Notes: a model not told the origin generated them from the letters alone. Positions 26,162 through 36,014 are shown, counted from the first letter of the stretch. The stretch is 64,000 nt of DNA from Rhodoferax ferrireducens (GCA_002083775.1 MTEI01000006.1:173563-237562), one strand, 5' to 3'. Translations and numbers: made by a program.

Positions 26162-28645
26162 ATGGAAACCATGACGACCGCCTGCATCAAACTGAATGCC
26201 CGGGCCAGCAACAAAACCGAAGCGGTACGCCTGGCCGGCCAACTGCTGGTGGACGCGGGCTACATCGCCCCTGCTTATGTGGACAGCATGCTCAAGCGCG
26301 AGGAAGTGGCCAACACCTTCCTCGGTGCGGGCGTGGCCATTCCGCACGGCATGGTGGAAGACCGGCACCACATTCACCACACCGGTGTGGCGGTGGTGCA
26401 ATTTCGCGATGGCGTGGCCTGGAAAGACGGCGACCGGGCGCAGCTGGTGGTGGCGATTGCCGCCAAGTCCGATGAACACATCGTGCTGCTGCGCCGCCTG
26501 ACCCGGCTGATGCAGCGGCCCCAGAGTATTGAGAGCCTGGTGACCACCGACGACGCACAACTCATCGTCAGCACCCTGGCTGACGAGCCCGTGCCAGTGG
26601 CTGCGCCCTTGGTCGACGCGCCCGAGTGGCCCAGCGACGCCCAGTCTGACTGGACGCTGGACTACCCCAACGGCCTGCACGCACGCCCGGCCACCCGCTG
26701 GGTGGACACCGCCAAACGTTTTGCCTGCGACATGCGCGTGTACAAGGCGCATGAATTTGCCGACGCCAAGGCGCTTACTGGTTTGCTTTCGCTGGGGGTC
26801 ACGCGCGGCGACAGCCTGCGTTTTGCCGCCCGTGGGCCAGACGCCCGCCGTGCCGTTGACGCACTGCTGGACACGGTGCAAGCCCTCTCAAGTGAAGAGA
26901 AAGCCGACGCCGAACGCGCCCGCCGCAACGCCCTGGCTGCCCGCCGCAACGCGCCGGACTGGTTGCCCAGCTGCACGTCGCAAGCCATTTACGGCATTGG
27001 CGCCAGCCCTGGCCTGGCCATTGGCACGCTGGTCAAACACGTCAGCCACGCCTTTGAAGTGCAGGACGCCCCCGGTGACGTGGTGGCTGACGGCGAAGCG
27101 CTGGAGGCGGCGCTGTTGGCCATCAGCCAGGAGCTGCACACGCTGGAGGCCGACACCCGCACCCGCCTGGGTGCCTCCGAGGCCGCCATCTTTGCCGCCC
27201 ACCGCGAGCTGATTGCCGATGCCGACCTGCTGCGGGAAGCGCTGGCCAGCATCCTGCGTGGCCACGGCCCGGCCTGGGCCTGGCAAAACACCTTGCAAAC
27301 CCGCGTGGAAAAACTGCAAGCTGTGGCCGACCCGCTGCTGGCGGCCCGCGCGCTGGACCTGCGTGATGTGGGCGAGCGTGTGCTGGCCCGCCTGCTGGGC
27401 GTGGAGCGCCAGCGCTTAGTGCTGAACCAGCCCAGCATTCTGGTGGCCGAAGACCTGACGCCGTCTGACACTTTGCAGCTGGACATGAAATTTGTGGTGG
27501 GTCTGGCCATCAGCAGCGGTGGCCCGACCTCGCACACCGCCATCCTGGCGCGCACACTGGGTCTGCCTGCGGTGGTGGCCGCTGGCACCGCGCTGCTGGC
27601 CGCACCCGAGGGGCAACTGGCCGTGATTGACGGCGGCCTGGGTGCCGTGTACCTCGATGTATCTGCTGCCGACCAGGACGCCGCTGCCGCCGTGATTGCG
27701 CGCCAGTTGGCCGAGCGCAACGCCCTACGCGAAAGCCGCTATTTGCCCGCCACCACCAGCGACGGTCACACCGTGGAAGTGGCCGCCAACGTGGCCAACG
27801 CCAAACAGGCCAGCGTGGCCATTGAAGCCGGCGCCGAAGGCGTGGGCCTTATGCGCACAGAGTTCTTGTTCCTGGAACGCAACAGCGCACCGGACGAAGA
27901 AGAGCAGTACCGCGTGTACCGCGACATGACCGAGGCCATGGGCGGGCGCACCCTGATCATCCGCGCACTGGACATTGGTGGTGACAAGAAAGTACCCTAC
28001 CTGAACCTGCCCAAGGAAGAAAACCCGTTCCTGGGCGTGCGCGGCGCGCGCCTGCTGCTGACCCGCCAGGACTTGCTCTACACCCAGTTGCGGGCGCTGT
28101 ACCGTGCCGCGGCGCACGGCCCGATCCGCATCATGTTCCCGATGGTCACGCACACCGCCGAGATTGAAGCGCTGCGCGGCCATTGCGAACGCGCCCGCAC
28201 CCAGGTCAACGGGCCGCAGCTCAAGATTGGCATCATGGTGGAGGTGCCAGCGGTGGCCATCATGGCTGACAAATTCGCCCCGCTGGTCGACTTTTTCTCG
28301 GTGGGTACAAACGACCTCACCCAGTACACCCTGGCCATCGACCGCCAGCACCCCGAGCTGGCGCCGCAGGCCGACAGCCTGCACCCGGCCGTGCTGGACC
28401 TGATTGCCCGTACCGTGGCCGCCGCCAAACGGCATGGCAAATGGGTGGGCGTGTGTGGCGGCTTGGCGGGCGACCCGCTGGGTGCGCGTATCCTGACCGG
28501 GCTGGGTGTGGATGAGCTGTCGATGAGCGCGCAGGATGTCGCCGCCGTCAAGGCCACACTGCGCGGCGACACTTTGAGTGCCATGCAGCAGCTGGCCCAG
28601 CGCGCGCTGCTGGCCGGTAGCGCAGATGAGGTGCGTGCGTTATGA
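26162..28645 (+). CDS. fruB: Fructose PTS multiphosphoryl transfer protein (IIA-HPr-EI fusion)
   Basis: The 827-residue protein carries phosphate from phosphoenolpyruvate to fructose. The IIA domain covers about residues 1-145 (active His in VAIPHGMVED). The HPr domain lies at about 160-245 (LDYPNGLHARPATRW with the phospho-His). The Enzyme I part fills the rest: GGPTSHTAILAR with its phospho-His, then GIMVEVPA and GTNDLTQYTLA. Order and length match the Rhodobacter capsulatus MTP. ATG 26162 follows AAGGAGACACAG. The stop overlaps the fruK start by four bases. Confidence 0.94.
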   Translation: METMTTACIKLNARASNKTEAVRLAGQLLVDAGYIAPAYVDSMLKREEVANTFLGAGVAIPHGMVEDRHHIHHTGVAVVQFRDGVAWKDGDRAQLVVAIAAKSDEHIVLLRRLTRLMQRPQSIESLVTTDDAQLIVSTLADEPVPVAAPLVDAPEWPSDAQSDWTLDYPNGLHARPATRWVDTAKRFACDMRVYKAHEFADAKALTGLLSLGVTRGDSLRFAARGPDARRAVDALLDTVQALSSEEKADAERARRNALAARRNAPDWLPSCTSQAIYGIGASPGLAIGTLVKHVSHAFEVQDAPGDVVADGEALEAALLAISQELHTLEADTRTRLGASEAAIFAAHRELIADADLLREALASILRGHGPAWAWQNTLQTRVEKLQAVADPLLAARALDLRDVGERVLARLLGVERQRLVLNQPSILVAEDLTPSDTLQLDMKFVVGLAISSGGPTSHTAILARTLGLPAVVAAGTALLAAPEGQLAVIDGGLGAVYLDVSAADQDAAAAVIARQLAERNALRESRYLPATTSDGHTVEVAANVANAKQASVAIEAGAEGVGLMRTEFLFLERNSAPDEEEQYRVYRDMTEAMGGRTLIIRALDIGGDKKVPYLNLPKEENPFLGVRGARLLLTRQDLLYTQLRALYRAAAHGPIRIMFPMVTHTAEIEALRGHCERARTQVNGPQLKIGIMVEVPAVAIMADKFAPLVDFFSVGTNDLTQYTLAIDRQHPELAPQADSLHPAVLDLIARTVAAAKRHGKWVGVCGGLAGDPLGARILTGLGVDELSMSAQDVAAVKATLRGDTLSAMQQLAQRALLAGSADEVRAL

Positions 28646-29619
28646 ACCCGCTGCACGACAACCAACCCCGCGTCGTGGCAGTGGCGCTGAACCCGGCGCT
28701 GGACCACACCCTGGAAGTGGATCACCTGCGGGTGGGCGAGGTCAACCGCGCGCTGCGCATGCAGGTGGACGTGGGTGGCAAGGGCATCAACGTGGCCTCG
28801 TGCCTGGCGGACTTTGGCATCACCAGTGTGGTCACCGGCCAGATTGGTCGTGACAACGCCGGCCAGTTCGAAACGCTCTTTCATGCCAAAGGTATCGACA
28901 ACCGGTGTTTTTACCTGGACGGCCTGACCCGCATCAACACCAAGGTGGTCGATGCCTCGACCGGCGACACCACCGACATCAACATGCCCGGCCCGACGCT
29001 GGAACCTGAGGCCATTGAAACCCTGATCGTGCGGCTGCTGGCACGCATGGACGGCTTGGTCAGCCCCGGCAGTTGGGTGGTGGCGTCCGGCAGCCTGCCG
29101 CCGCAGTGGCCCGCCGACACCTACGCGCGCCTGATCACCCATGTGCACAGCCTGGGTGCCCGTGTGCTGCTGGATGCCAGCGGCGCTGCCCTGGCCGCTG
29201 GCCTGAATGCTGCGCCAGACATCATCAAGCCCAACCGCGCAGAGCTGGCTGAGCTGATCGGGCGAGGGCTGGCCGATGCCGACGCGGTGGTGGCCGCCGC
29301 CCGCGAGTTGCTGGCACGCCCCAACGCCCCCGGCTTGGTGATTGTGTCGATGGGTGGCGAAGGCGCGCTGTTTGTCAGCCCACAGCAGGCCCTGCTGGCA
29401 CACCCCATTCCCACCGAGCTGATCAGCACGGTGGGTGCGGGGGATGCCATGGTGGCCGGCATTGTGGCGGCCCAGATCGCCAACTTGGCCCTGCCCGAAT
29501 GCGCCCGCCTGGCCACGGCGTTTTCAGCGGGCAAGCTGGCCCGGCTGGGCCCGCATCTGCCGCCGGTGGACACCGTGCGGGCGCTGGCCCAAATGGTCCA
29601 CATCAGTTCACGCGGTTAA
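28642..29619 (+). CDS. fruK: 1-phosphofructokinase
   Basis: A 325-residue PfkB-family sugar kinase converting fructose 1-phosphate to fructose 1,6-bisphosphate. Motifs: [13 protein letters not shown] at the start, [11 protein letters not shown] (PfkB signature 1, G-GKG-N), [18 protein letters not shown] and the C-terminal [12 protein letters not shown], with the catalytic Asp in GAGD. It overlaps fruB by ATGA and lies 41 bases before fruA in the operon. Confidence 0.94.
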   Translation: MNPLHDNQPRVVAVALNPALDHTLEVDHLRVGEVNRALRMQVDVGGKGINVASCLADFGITSVVTGQIGRDNAGQFETLFHAKGIDNRCFYLDGLTRINTKVVDASTGDTTDINMPGPTLEPEAIETLIVRLLARMDGLVSPGSWVVASGSLPPQWPADTYARLITHVHSLGARVLLDASGAALAAGLNAAPDIIKPNRAELAELIGRGLADADAVVAAARELLARPNAPGLVIVSMGGEGALFVSPQQALLAHPIPTELISTVGAGDAMVAGIVAAQIANLALPECARLATAFSAGKLARLGPHLPPVDTVRALAQMVHISSRG

Positions 29620-29660
29620 CCCCGCCATCTCAACATTCTCTTCAGTCAAAGGACACCACC

Positions 29661-31427
29661 ATGGCAAAACTAGTCGCTGTGACCGCATGCCCCACCGGCA
29701 TTGCGCACACCATCATGGCCGCCGAGGCCCTGCAGCAGGCCGCTGACCGCACCGGTCACGCCATGCAGGTCGAAACCCAGGGCTCGGCCGGTACCCGTAA
29801 CACCCTGAGCAGCGCCGACATTGCCGCCGCCGATGCGGTGATCATTGCCGCCGACACGCATGTCAACACCGAGCGTTTTGCCGGCAAAACGCTGCTGGAA
29901 GTGGGCACGGTAGCCGCCATCCGTGATGCAGAAGCAGTCATTCGCCAAGCGCTGGGCCAGGCGCAACCATCCTCAGCCGCCGCAGCGCCCACCGCTGTTG
30001 CCCGGGTGCGTGACCCGTCGCTGCCGCAGATCGTGGCCATCACCTCCTGCCCCACCGGCATTGCCCACACCTTCATGGCCGCCGAAGGGCTGGAGACGGG
30101 TGCCAAGGCCAACCAGCTCACCATCAAGGTCGAAACCCAAGGCTCGGTGGGTGCGCAGAACACGCTCACCGCAGCCGATGTAGCCAACGCCGAGATTGTG
30201 CTGATCGCCGCAGATACCAATGTTGACATGAGCCGCTTTGCTGGCAAACGCATTTACGAGACCAGCACCAAAGCCGCCATCAAGGATGGTGCCGAGGTGG
30301 TACGCACGGCCATGAAAGAGGCCAAAGCCGCCAGCGCCGCCACCGGCGCGGCTTATGCCGACCAGGTCAAGGCCGCCAAGGCACAACAAAGCGCCAGCCG
30401 CACCGGTGCCTATAAACACCTGATGACCGGTGTCTCGTACATGATCCCGTTTGTGGTGGCCGGTGGCTTGTTGATCGCCCTGGGTTTTGCGCTGGGCGGC
30501 ATTTACGTCTATGAAGACGCCAACAAGGGCACGCTGGCCTGGACCCTGTTCACCATTGGTGCCAAGAGCGGTTTTGCGCTGATGGTGCCGATTCTGGCGG
30601 GCTTCATCGCGCACTCGATTGCTGACCGACCTGGTCTGGCACCGGGCATGATCGGCGGCATGATTGCCGCGTCCATTGGCGCCGGTTTCATCGGCGGCAT
30701 TGCGGCTGGCTTCATGGCTGGTTACATCGTCAAATTCCTCAACGACAAAATTCAGCTCGGGCGCAACCTGGACGGCCTCAAACCGGTGCTGATCCTGCCG
30801 CTGCTGGGCACCGCCATCGTCGGCCTGCTGATGTATTACGTGGTGGGTGGCCCGGTGGCCGTGGCGCTGGAAGCCATCACCGGCTGGCTCAAGGGCCTGC
30901 AAGGCTCCAACGCGATCTTTTTGGGCCTGCTGCTGGGTTCGATGATGGCGTTTGACATGGGTGGCCCGGTCAACAAGGCGGCCTACGCATTCGCCACTGG
31001 CCTGATCGCCAGCGAGGTTTATGCGCCCATGGCCGCGGTGATGGCTGCTGGCATGACCCCGCCGCTGGCACTGGCTCTGGCCACCGTGCTGTTCAAAAAC
31101 CGCTTTACCGTGGACGAACGTGAGGCTGGTAAAGCCACCGCCGTGCTGGGCATCTCCTTCATCACCGAAGGCGCGATTCCGTTTGCCGCCAAAGACCCGC
31201 TGCGCGTCATCCCGGCGCTGATGATCGGCTCGGCGGTGGCCGGTGCGCTGTCGATGGTGATGGGCAGCGAGCTGCGTGTGCCGCACGGTGGCGTGTTTGT
31301 GCTGCCGATTCCCAACGCCGTGACCCACCTGGGTGCCTACCTGCTGGCCATTGTGACCGGCACCGTAGTCAGCGCCTTGGCCCTGGCAGCGCTCAAAAAG
31401 CCGCTGACATCTGCCACCGCTGCGTAA
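29661..31427 (+). CDS. fruA: Fructose PTS permease EIIBC with two tandem IIB domains
   Basis: A 588-residue fructose-specific permease. Two IIB domains are in tandem: the first begins [20 protein letters not shown] and the second (about residue 118) [20 protein letters not shown]. Each has the phosphorylatable Cys in the CPTGIAHT loop. The IIC membrane domain (about 250-580) has eight or more helices, with [20 protein letters not shown] at its start and [26 protein letters not shown] inside. ATG 29661 follows AAAGGAC. The duplicated IIB is known in enterobacterial FruA, where the first copy has lost catalysis; here both keep the Cys. Confidence 0.95.
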   Translation: MAKLVAVTACPTGIAHTIMAAEALQQAADRTGHAMQVETQGSAGTRNTLSSADIAAADAVIIAADTHVNTERFAGKTLLEVGTVAAIRDAEAVIRQALGQAQPSSAAAAPTAVARVRDPSLPQIVAITSCPTGIAHTFMAAEGLETGAKANQLTIKVETQGSVGAQNTLTAADVANAEIVLIAADTNVDMSRFAGKRIYETSTKAAIKDGAEVVRTAMKEAKAASAATGAAYADQVKAAKAQQSASRTGAYKHLMTGVSYMIPFVVAGGLLIALGFALGGIYVYEDANKGTLAWTLFTIGAKSGFALMVPILAGFIAHSIADRPGLAPGMIGGMIAASIGAGFIGGIAAGFMAGYIVKFLNDKIQLGRNLDGLKPVLILPLLGTAIVGLLMYYVVGGPVAVALEAITGWLKGLQGSNAIFLGLLLGSMMAFDMGGPVNKAAYAFATGLIASEVYAPMAAVMAAGMTPPLALALATVLFKNRFTVDEREAGKATAVLGISFITEGAIPFAAKDPLRVIPALMIGSAVAGALSMVMGSELRVPHGGVFVLPIPNAVTHLGAYLLAIVTGTVVSALALAALKKPLTSATAA

Positions 31428-31467
31428 CGGGCGGCAGCAAAGTCGCGTCAAAGTATGGAAGGCGACT

Positions 31468-31537
31468 GTCATTGCGGGCTTGACCCGCAATCCATGCAGT
31501 CCGAAGTCATGGATGCCGGGTCGTGGCCCGGCATGAC
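31468..31537. repeat. Intergenic palindromic element after fruA
   Basis: A roughly 70-bp imperfect palindrome from GTCATTGCGGG to GGCATGAC. It contains two inner hairpins: TTGCGGG..CCCGCAA and GCCGGGTCGTGGCCCGGC. This type of element is widespread between genes in proteobacteria. It probably also acts as the transcript end of fruBKA. Confidence 0.65.
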
Positions 31538-31592
31538 ATCGTGTGTGACAGCCAGGGACTCTTACGTTGACAATTGCACTTGATGCACCGGC

Positions 31593-31898
31593 TCACACCT
31601 CTGGCAGATAGGCGCTTAGCACCCGCTGCGCCACCAGGTCCAGCGCGGGTTTGACGTTGCCTTGTTTGTCGGTCCAGGCCTTGGGGGTGAGGCTACCCGC
31701 CAGCGCTATCGAGTCGCCATCACGCAAGCCCAGCAGCGCAGCACAGGGCGCATCGTCAAAGGCGATCACGTTGACGAGCAGCGCCTCACCATCACCCGCC
31801 TGCGCGCGCACCTTGGCCACCACAAACCGGCTCTCGCCCTTGCCCGTGCGCTGCTCCGGGTCACCCAGTAGTCGGCCTGCTATCAAACCGTCAATCAT
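31593..31898 (-). CDS. SSB-like OB-fold protein
   Basis: A 101-residue protein, MIDGLIAGRLLGDPEQRTGK then FVVAKVRAQAGDGEALLVNV, resembling short single-stranded-DNA-binding-protein-like (OB-fold) proteins of betaproteobacteria. WTDKQGNVKPALDLVAQRVL is the usual strand before the C-terminus. It lacks the long acidic tail of housekeeping SSB, so it is an auxiliary or plasmid-type version. ATG 31898 was chosen over the frame start at 31934 because the family begins MI.G. It is divergent from the thioesterase gene. Confidence 0.7.
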   Translation of the reverse strand: MIDGLIAGRLLGDPEQRTGKGESRFVVAKVRAQAGDGEALLVNVIAFDDAPCAALLGLRDGDSIALAGSLTPKAWTDKQGNVKPALDLVAQRVLSAYLPEV

Positions 31899-32005
31899 CC
31901 TCTTACCCTCCAACCCTGAAAAACAAAACCGCATGGTAGCCGTTGGCAGGTGCGGGGCCTGACACTGGCTATAGTGCCGCTTTGCTCCTGACCTGGAAAA
32001 GACGC

Positions 32006-32428
32006 ATGCGACTCTGGCAACACCCCATCTCTGTCGACGCCATCACCACCCTGAGCGCCGACACAGCCGTCAGCCACCTGGGCATTGAATTTATGGAAGT
32101 GGGCGACGACTTCATCACCGCACGCGTGCCGGTGGATGCGCGCACGCGCCAGCCGTTTGGCCTGTTGCACGGCGGGGTGAGTGTGGTGCTGGCCGAAACG
32201 CTGGGCTCGGTGGCCGCCAACTACGCCTGCCCGCCCGGTCATCAGGCGGTGGGGCTGGACATCAACGCCAACCACCTGCGCGGGGTGAAAAGTGGCTGGG
32301 TCACCGGCACGGCGCGCCCGGTACATATCGGGCGCACCACCCAGGTCTGGCAGATTGACATGCGCAACGACGCGGGTGAGCTGACCTGTGTCTCACGCAT
32401 CACCATGGCGGTGCTGGCGCCCCAGTAG
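32006..32428 (+). CDS. PaaI-family hotdog thioesterase
   Basis: A 140-residue acyl-CoA thioesterase of the hotdog fold. Signature: PFGLLHGGVSVVLAETLGSV, with the catalytic-type Glu following the HGG loop, and GLDINANHLRGV after it. It is closest to the YdiI/MenI-like group that hydrolyses aromatic or short acyl-CoA esters (1,4-dihydroxy-2-naphthoyl-CoA in menaquinone synthesis); the substrate here is not determined. ATG 32006 is preceded by GGAAAAGACGC. A short interspersed repeat starts right after the stop. Confidence 0.82.
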   Translation: MRLWQHPISVDAITTLSADTAVSHLGIEFMEVGDDFITARVPVDARTRQPFGLLHGGVSVVLAETLGSVAANYACPPGHQAVGLDINANHLRGVKSGWVTGTARPVHIGRTTQVWQIDMRNDAGELTCVSRITMAVLAPQ

Positions 32429-32486
32429 TTTATAAGCCAAATTGGCCTCTAGCCCTTATTCATAAAGGGCTAGCAGCTATCAATTC
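32429..32486. repeat. Short interspersed repeat after the thioesterase gene
   Basis: AAATTGGCCTCTAGCCCTTA, then TTCATAAAGGGCTAGCAGCT and ATCAATT: a near-complete copy of the family. It fills the gap between two convergent genes and may act as a bidirectional terminator. Confidence 0.75.
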
Positions 32487-33669
32487 AGAGTGGCTTGAGT
32501 CGCAGCAGCATGCCACGGGTACTGTCGGTCAGCACATAGATCAAACCGTCCGGCCCTTGGCGCACCGCCCGGATGCGTTCGCCCAGGTCTTGCAGCAACT
32601 TCTCTTCGCGCACCACTTGGCCGCCTTGCAGTTCCAGCCGCGCCAGGTAGCGAAATTTCAACGCACCCACCAGCAAGCTGCCTTGCCAAGCCAGGCCATA
32701 ACGCGCGCTGGTAACAAAGGCCAGGCCCGAAGGAGCGATGGACGGCGTCCACTGAAACACCGGCTGCGCCATGCCTGCCCTGGCCTGAATCCCTTGGCCA
32801 ATCGGGCCACCGCCATATTGCTCGCCATAGGTGATGACTGGCCAGCCGTAGTTTTTGCCGGGTTGCGGCCGGTTCAACTCGTCACCGCCCTGCGGCCCGT
32901 GCTCCGCGGTCCACAGGGCGCCGTCCGTGCCCCAGGTCGCTCCCTGCACATTGCGGTGGCCCCAACTCCAGATCTCAGGCAGCGCACCAGAGCGGCCCAC
33001 CAGAGGGTTGTCAGGCGGGATGCGGCCATCTTTGTGGACGCGCACCACCTTGCCATGGTGGTTATCCAGCGTCTGGGCGTCCTGCATGCGGTGGTACCGA
33101 TCACCCAGCGTGAGGAACAACGTGCCGTCGGGGCTTTCCACAATACGGCAACCAAAATGTGCGGTGCCCGACACCTTGGGCTTCTGGCTGAAGATCACCT
33201 TCAGGTTGTCCAGGCGGCTGGTGTCCTCAGACAATCTGGCCGAGGCCAGTGCGGTTGAAGCCACATTGCCTTGGGACCCAGGCTCGGTGTAACAAAAGTA
33301 CAGCGTGCGGTTGCTGGCAAACTGGCTGTCGGCCAGCACGTCCAGCAGTCCGCCTTGCCCTGCGGCAGCGATTGGCGGCAACCCGGCGATGGCAGGACCC
33401 ACCTGGCCAGAAAGCGAGACCAGCCGCAACCGCCCGGGCCGCTCGGTAACCAGCAGGTGCTGGGCATCAACAAAGGTCAGCCCCCAAGGGTGCTGCAGGC
33501 CCCGGGCCACGACCTCCGGCTGCGGGTGGGCCCCGGATGGCACAGGCGATGCGGCTGCCGCCAGGACGGGGGCAACCTGGGCGCTGGCCGGAAAGGCCAG
33601 AGCGAGGGCGCAAGCACCCGCGCCAATGCCAGAGAAAACACGTGCAAACCGGGCCAAAAGCTGTTTCAT
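32485..33669 (-). CDS. PQQ-dependent soluble aldose-type sugar dehydrogenase
   Basis: A 394-residue secreted beta-propeller enzyme of the YliI/Asd group. Sec signal peptide MKQLLARFARVFSGIGAGACALALAF, with AFPASA before the cleavage site. Family motifs: GLQHPWGLTFVD, LLVTERPGRLRLV, GGLLDVL, LFLTLGDRYHRM, WSWGHRNVQG, WTAEHGPQGGDELN, NYGWPVITYGEQY and the C-terminal RIRAVRQGPDGLIYVLTD. Members oxidise aldose sugars in the periplasm using PQQ, which must come from elsewhere in the genome. ATG 33669 has AAGGACAACG upstream; its ATGA overlaps the decayed oxidoreductase frame. Confidence 0.9.
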   Translation of the reverse strand: MKQLLARFARVFSGIGAGACALALAFPASAQVAPVLAAAASPVPSGAHPQPEVVARGLQHPWGLTFVDAQHLLVTERPGRLRLVSLSGQVGPAIAGLPPIAAAGQGGLLDVLADSQFASNRTLYFCYTEPGSQGNVASTALASARLSEDTSRLDNLKVIFSQKPKVSGTAHFGCRIVESPDGTLFLTLGDRYHRMQDAQTLDNHHGKVVRVHKDGRIPPDNPLVGRSGALPEIWSWGHRNVQGATWGTDGALWTAEHGPQGGDELNRPQPGKNYGWPVITYGEQYGGGPIGQGIQARAGMAQPVFQWTPSIAPSGLAFVTSARYGLAWQGSLLVGALKFRYLARLELQGGQVVREEKLLQDLGERIRAVRQGPDGLIYVLTDSTRGMLLRLKPL

Positions 33670-34058
33670 CGTTGTCCTTCCGTGCGCTGTGAACCTGGGG
33701 GTGGGCAAAGGCTGCCGTCAACGTGCCTGCAAACCCCAATCGTTTGGAAATCGTAACCAGGTCCGGCAGCCGCTGGCCTGCGCCTGAAAACAACGCCCTT
33801 GACGCGCGCCAGTCTATTTGGCCGCAGCGTGCCTGGTAGCTTGCGCGAACCATAGACGATCACCTGCGCGCCCAAGTGCAGGCCTTGGGCTAGGTAGCCG
33901 ACGGCTTTTTTTCGCCCGGTATGGTCAAACTTTCGCGCGGCGTCACCGGGGCGGCGGACCCGGATCAGGACCTCTGCGGCAGCGGGACTGGGGATCGGGG
34001 CATCGCTGAAGGCGATGGTTTCAGGACCGCTATAGGCGCTGTGGCTGCCGATTTTCAT
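33666..34058 (-). pseudogene. Remnant of a zinc-type alcohol dehydrogenase/quinone oxidoreductase
   Basis: The frame starts MKIGSHSAYSGPETIAFSDA then PIPSPAAAEVLIRVR, a typical N-terminus of medium-chain quinone oxidoreductases (GGPEVL...D.P.P.PG.GEVLVRV). After about residue 36 the similarity stops; the remaining 94 residues are Arg/Gly-rich with no catalytic-domain motifs. The gene has thus lost its body by deletion and the frame reads into unrelated DNA. Its start overlaps the DUF2306 gene by 29 bases, suggesting the two were once an operon. Confidence 0.6.
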
Positions 34059-34695
34059 GCGGGAACTCCGGGGGTGAATGGGAGGAGTAGCGCAGGACCA
34101 CCTCGGCGAAGACGATGGTCAGGACCCACGAGGCGACGAAGAGGATGTCAGAGGCCACGCCATTCGGGGGTTGGCCCGTGATGATGTAAATCGGGAAAAA
34201 CACCAGCGCGACGGCCCCCAACCCCATGCCAATCGCGTAGGCGCGGATCGCCCAGGCGCGGTGGCGCAGGAAATCGCGGTCCCGGATGGCTGCCATTGCC
34301 AGGGCGAGCGCGATCAGGAGCGCCAGGCCAAAGAGACCGCGGGCGATGTCGACCAGGGGCGTTCTTTGTGACGTCACCTGCGCGAGAAGCGAGAGGCCCG
34401 AGATGCCCAGGATCACACCCGAAAGGACGAAGATTCGGCCTGACACGCGGTGCAGCGCCCCAAAGCGGTGGCGCAGGGCGCGGACGAATTGCACGGGGCC
34501 AATGATCCCGAAGGTGACCCCGGCCAGGACATGAACAAACCAGGCGAAAGGGGCAACTGCCAGACGGGCGCTGTCTTCGGGGTAGGTGCCAAACGGAATC
34601 TGGAACACTTGAACGAGCGCCGTCAGGACCGGGATGCAGGTGAAAACGGCCAGCGCCAGAACAAGCGGGGCAGGCCGCGAAAAGAAGCGGAACAT
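34030..34695 (-). CDS. DUF2306 membrane protein
   Basis: A 221-residue membrane protein with about six to seven helices. It starts MFRFFSRPAPLVLALAVFTC. Recognisable DUF2306 features are FVHVLAGVTFGIIGPVQFVR, RFGALHRVSGRIFVLSG and HRAWAIRAYAIGMG. The conserved His residues resemble those of haem-binding membrane families, but the function is not established. ATG 34695 was preferred to the frame start at 34785, which adds a non-conserved leader. It is divergent from the LysR gene and may be its target. Confidence 0.75.
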   Translation of the reverse strand: MFRFFSRPAPLVLALAVFTCIPVLTALVQVFQIPFGTYPEDSARLAVAPFAWFVHVLAGVTFGIIGPVQFVRALRHRFGALHRVSGRIFVLSGVILGISGLSLLAQVTSQRTPLVDIARGLFGLALLIALALAMAAIRDRDFLRHRAWAIRAYAIGMGLGAVALVFFPIYIITGQPPNGVASDILFVASWVLTIVFAEVVLRYSSHSPPEFPHENRQPQRL

Positions 34696-34793
34696 GGGAA
34701 GCCTTATCAAGGAGTGGGTTTCAAGTCCGACGCGACGGGTCGTAACAGCTGTGTATGCGTCGCAGCAGCCAATAAAGCTGCGCAATGGTATCT

Positions 34794-34841
34794 ATGCATT
34801 TAGCTTCTAAAAATAGGACAAAATGCATGTCACTTATGCAT
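34794..34841. promoter_or_regulatory. Three ATGCAT palindromes in the divergent promoter region
   Basis: ATGCAT occurs at 34794, 34823 and 34836 in the 160-bp space between the DUF2306 and LysR start codons, in an AT-richer tract. Palindromic sites clustered there fit LysR-type regulator binding, but no binding is known. Confidence 0.4.
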
Positions 34842-34855
34842 TTTTGGGTGTTTAT

Positions 34856-35731
34856 ATGGACTGGAACCACCTGCACGCTTTCCTGCAAACCGCCGAGCGC
34901 GGATCGCTGTCCGCTGCGGCTCGGTACATGGGAGTTACTCAGTCCACGCTGAGCCGCCAGGTATCCGCGCTTGAAATTGAGTTGGGCGTAACCTTATTTG
35001 AGCGCGTTGGGCGTTCGGTGCTGATAACCCAGGCCGGGTCAGGGCTGCTGGAGCACGCGCGCACCATGGGGGCAGCAGCCCACGACTTGGCTTTGGCGGC
35101 TACAGGGACTTCGAAGACGGTGGATGGCGTGGTTTCAGTCACAGCGACAGATACCGTGGCGACGTTTTTGTTGCCCCGAGCGGTCCAACGCATCAGCGAG
35201 GTGGCGCCGGGCGTAATGATCGAAGTCATCGCCGCTGACACGATCAGTGATTTACGACGGCGTGAGGCCGATATTGCGATTCGGCATGTCCGTCCGCAAG
35301 AGCCCGAACTCATTGCGCGTTTGTTACGCCATGCCAGCGCGCACTTTTACGCATCGTCCGATTGGGTGGCAAAAAATGGCCACCCGCGTTCGGCACGTGA
35401 TGCACTAAAACACCGCTTTATTGGGGTTGATCGGAGTGGTGGCTATTTGGCGTTGTTACAGAACTGCGGGCTGCAATTGACCGATTCACACTTTAGTGTT
35501 CTGGCCGAAAACACCGCGGTTTCGTGGCAAATGGTGCGCCAAGGCCTGGGCATTGGCGTGACGATGGATGAAATTGCCGCGCTCACGCCTTCAGTGGTAC
35601 GGGTGCTCGACGATATTGCTCCCATCATGTTTCCCATCTGGCTGGTGACACACCGAGAACTCCACACCGCTCGGCGTATCCGGGTGGTGTTTGACTTGTT
35701 GGCACAGGAATTCAGCGTGCCAAACGTTTAA
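34856..35731 (+). CDS. LysR-family transcriptional regulator
   Basis: A 291-residue regulator. Winged helix-turn-helix at residues 1-60: MDWNHLHAFLQTAERGSLSA, then YMGVTQSTLSRQVSALEIEL. An effector-binding domain (about 88-290) follows, including VSVTATDTVATFLLP and RREADIAIRHVRP. ATG 34856 gives the usual family start; ATG 34823 is also in frame. Being divergent from the DUF2306/oxidoreductase pair, it probably controls them; the inducer is unknown. Codon use is more AT-rich than in the neighbouring exporter genes. Confidence 0.87.
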   Translation: MDWNHLHAFLQTAERGSLSAAARYMGVTQSTLSRQVSALEIELGVTLFERVGRSVLITQAGSGLLEHARTMGAAAHDLALAATGTSKTVDGVVSVTATDTVATFLLPRAVQRISEVAPGVMIEVIAADTISDLRRREADIAIRHVRPQEPELIARLLRHASAHFYASSDWVAKNGHPRSARDALKHRFIGVDRSGGYLALLQNCGLQLTDSHFSVLAENTAVSWQMVRQGLGIGVTMDEIAALTPSVVRVLDDIAPIMFPIWLVTHRELHTARRIRVVFDLLAQEFSVPNV

Positions 35732-35735
35732 AAGC

Positions 35736-35939
35736 TCAATGCATAGAAAACACTGTCCAAACCTGCTCGATGGCAGGCATGGTTTGGGTAATGCGCGTGA
35801 CCTTTCCGATCGGAATGCCTTTTTCGATGGTGGTTTCTCCCACCAATCCCCGCAGAGTCAGGCGACTGATGAACTGCCCTTGCTCAACCGCATGCTTGAG
35901 CTCATGGGGGTTGCCCTGTTTGCATGCCGGTAGCGCTGG
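35736..35939 (-). pseudogene. C-terminal fragment of an unidentified protein
   Basis: An open minus-strand frame without a start codon ends at 35736 and reads HELKHAVEQGQFISRLTLRG, then LVGETTIEKGIPIGKVTRIT. Its regular composition looks like real protein, but an upstream stop and lack of a start mark it as a relic. Family not recognised. It occupies most of the gap between the LysR and exporter genes. Confidence 0.35.
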
Positions 35940-35968
35940 TCAGCAGACAACACTGCAAGTTCCAAGGC

Positions 35969-36014
35969 TTTTAGGCCTCTAGCCCTTATTGATAAAGGGT
36001 GGGCAGCTATGAAT
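35969..36014. repeat. Short interspersed repeat before the exporter operon end
   Basis: TTAGGCCTCTAGCCCTTATT then GATAAAGGGTGGGCAGCTAT, same family as 32429. It lies just beyond the stop of the YhhJ-like gene and may terminate that operon. Confidence 0.7.

Noticed and set aside
30000..31490. 505-codon minus-strand frame opposite fruA
   Set aside because: An antisense shadow; fruA on the plus strand has all PTS IIB/IIC motifs.
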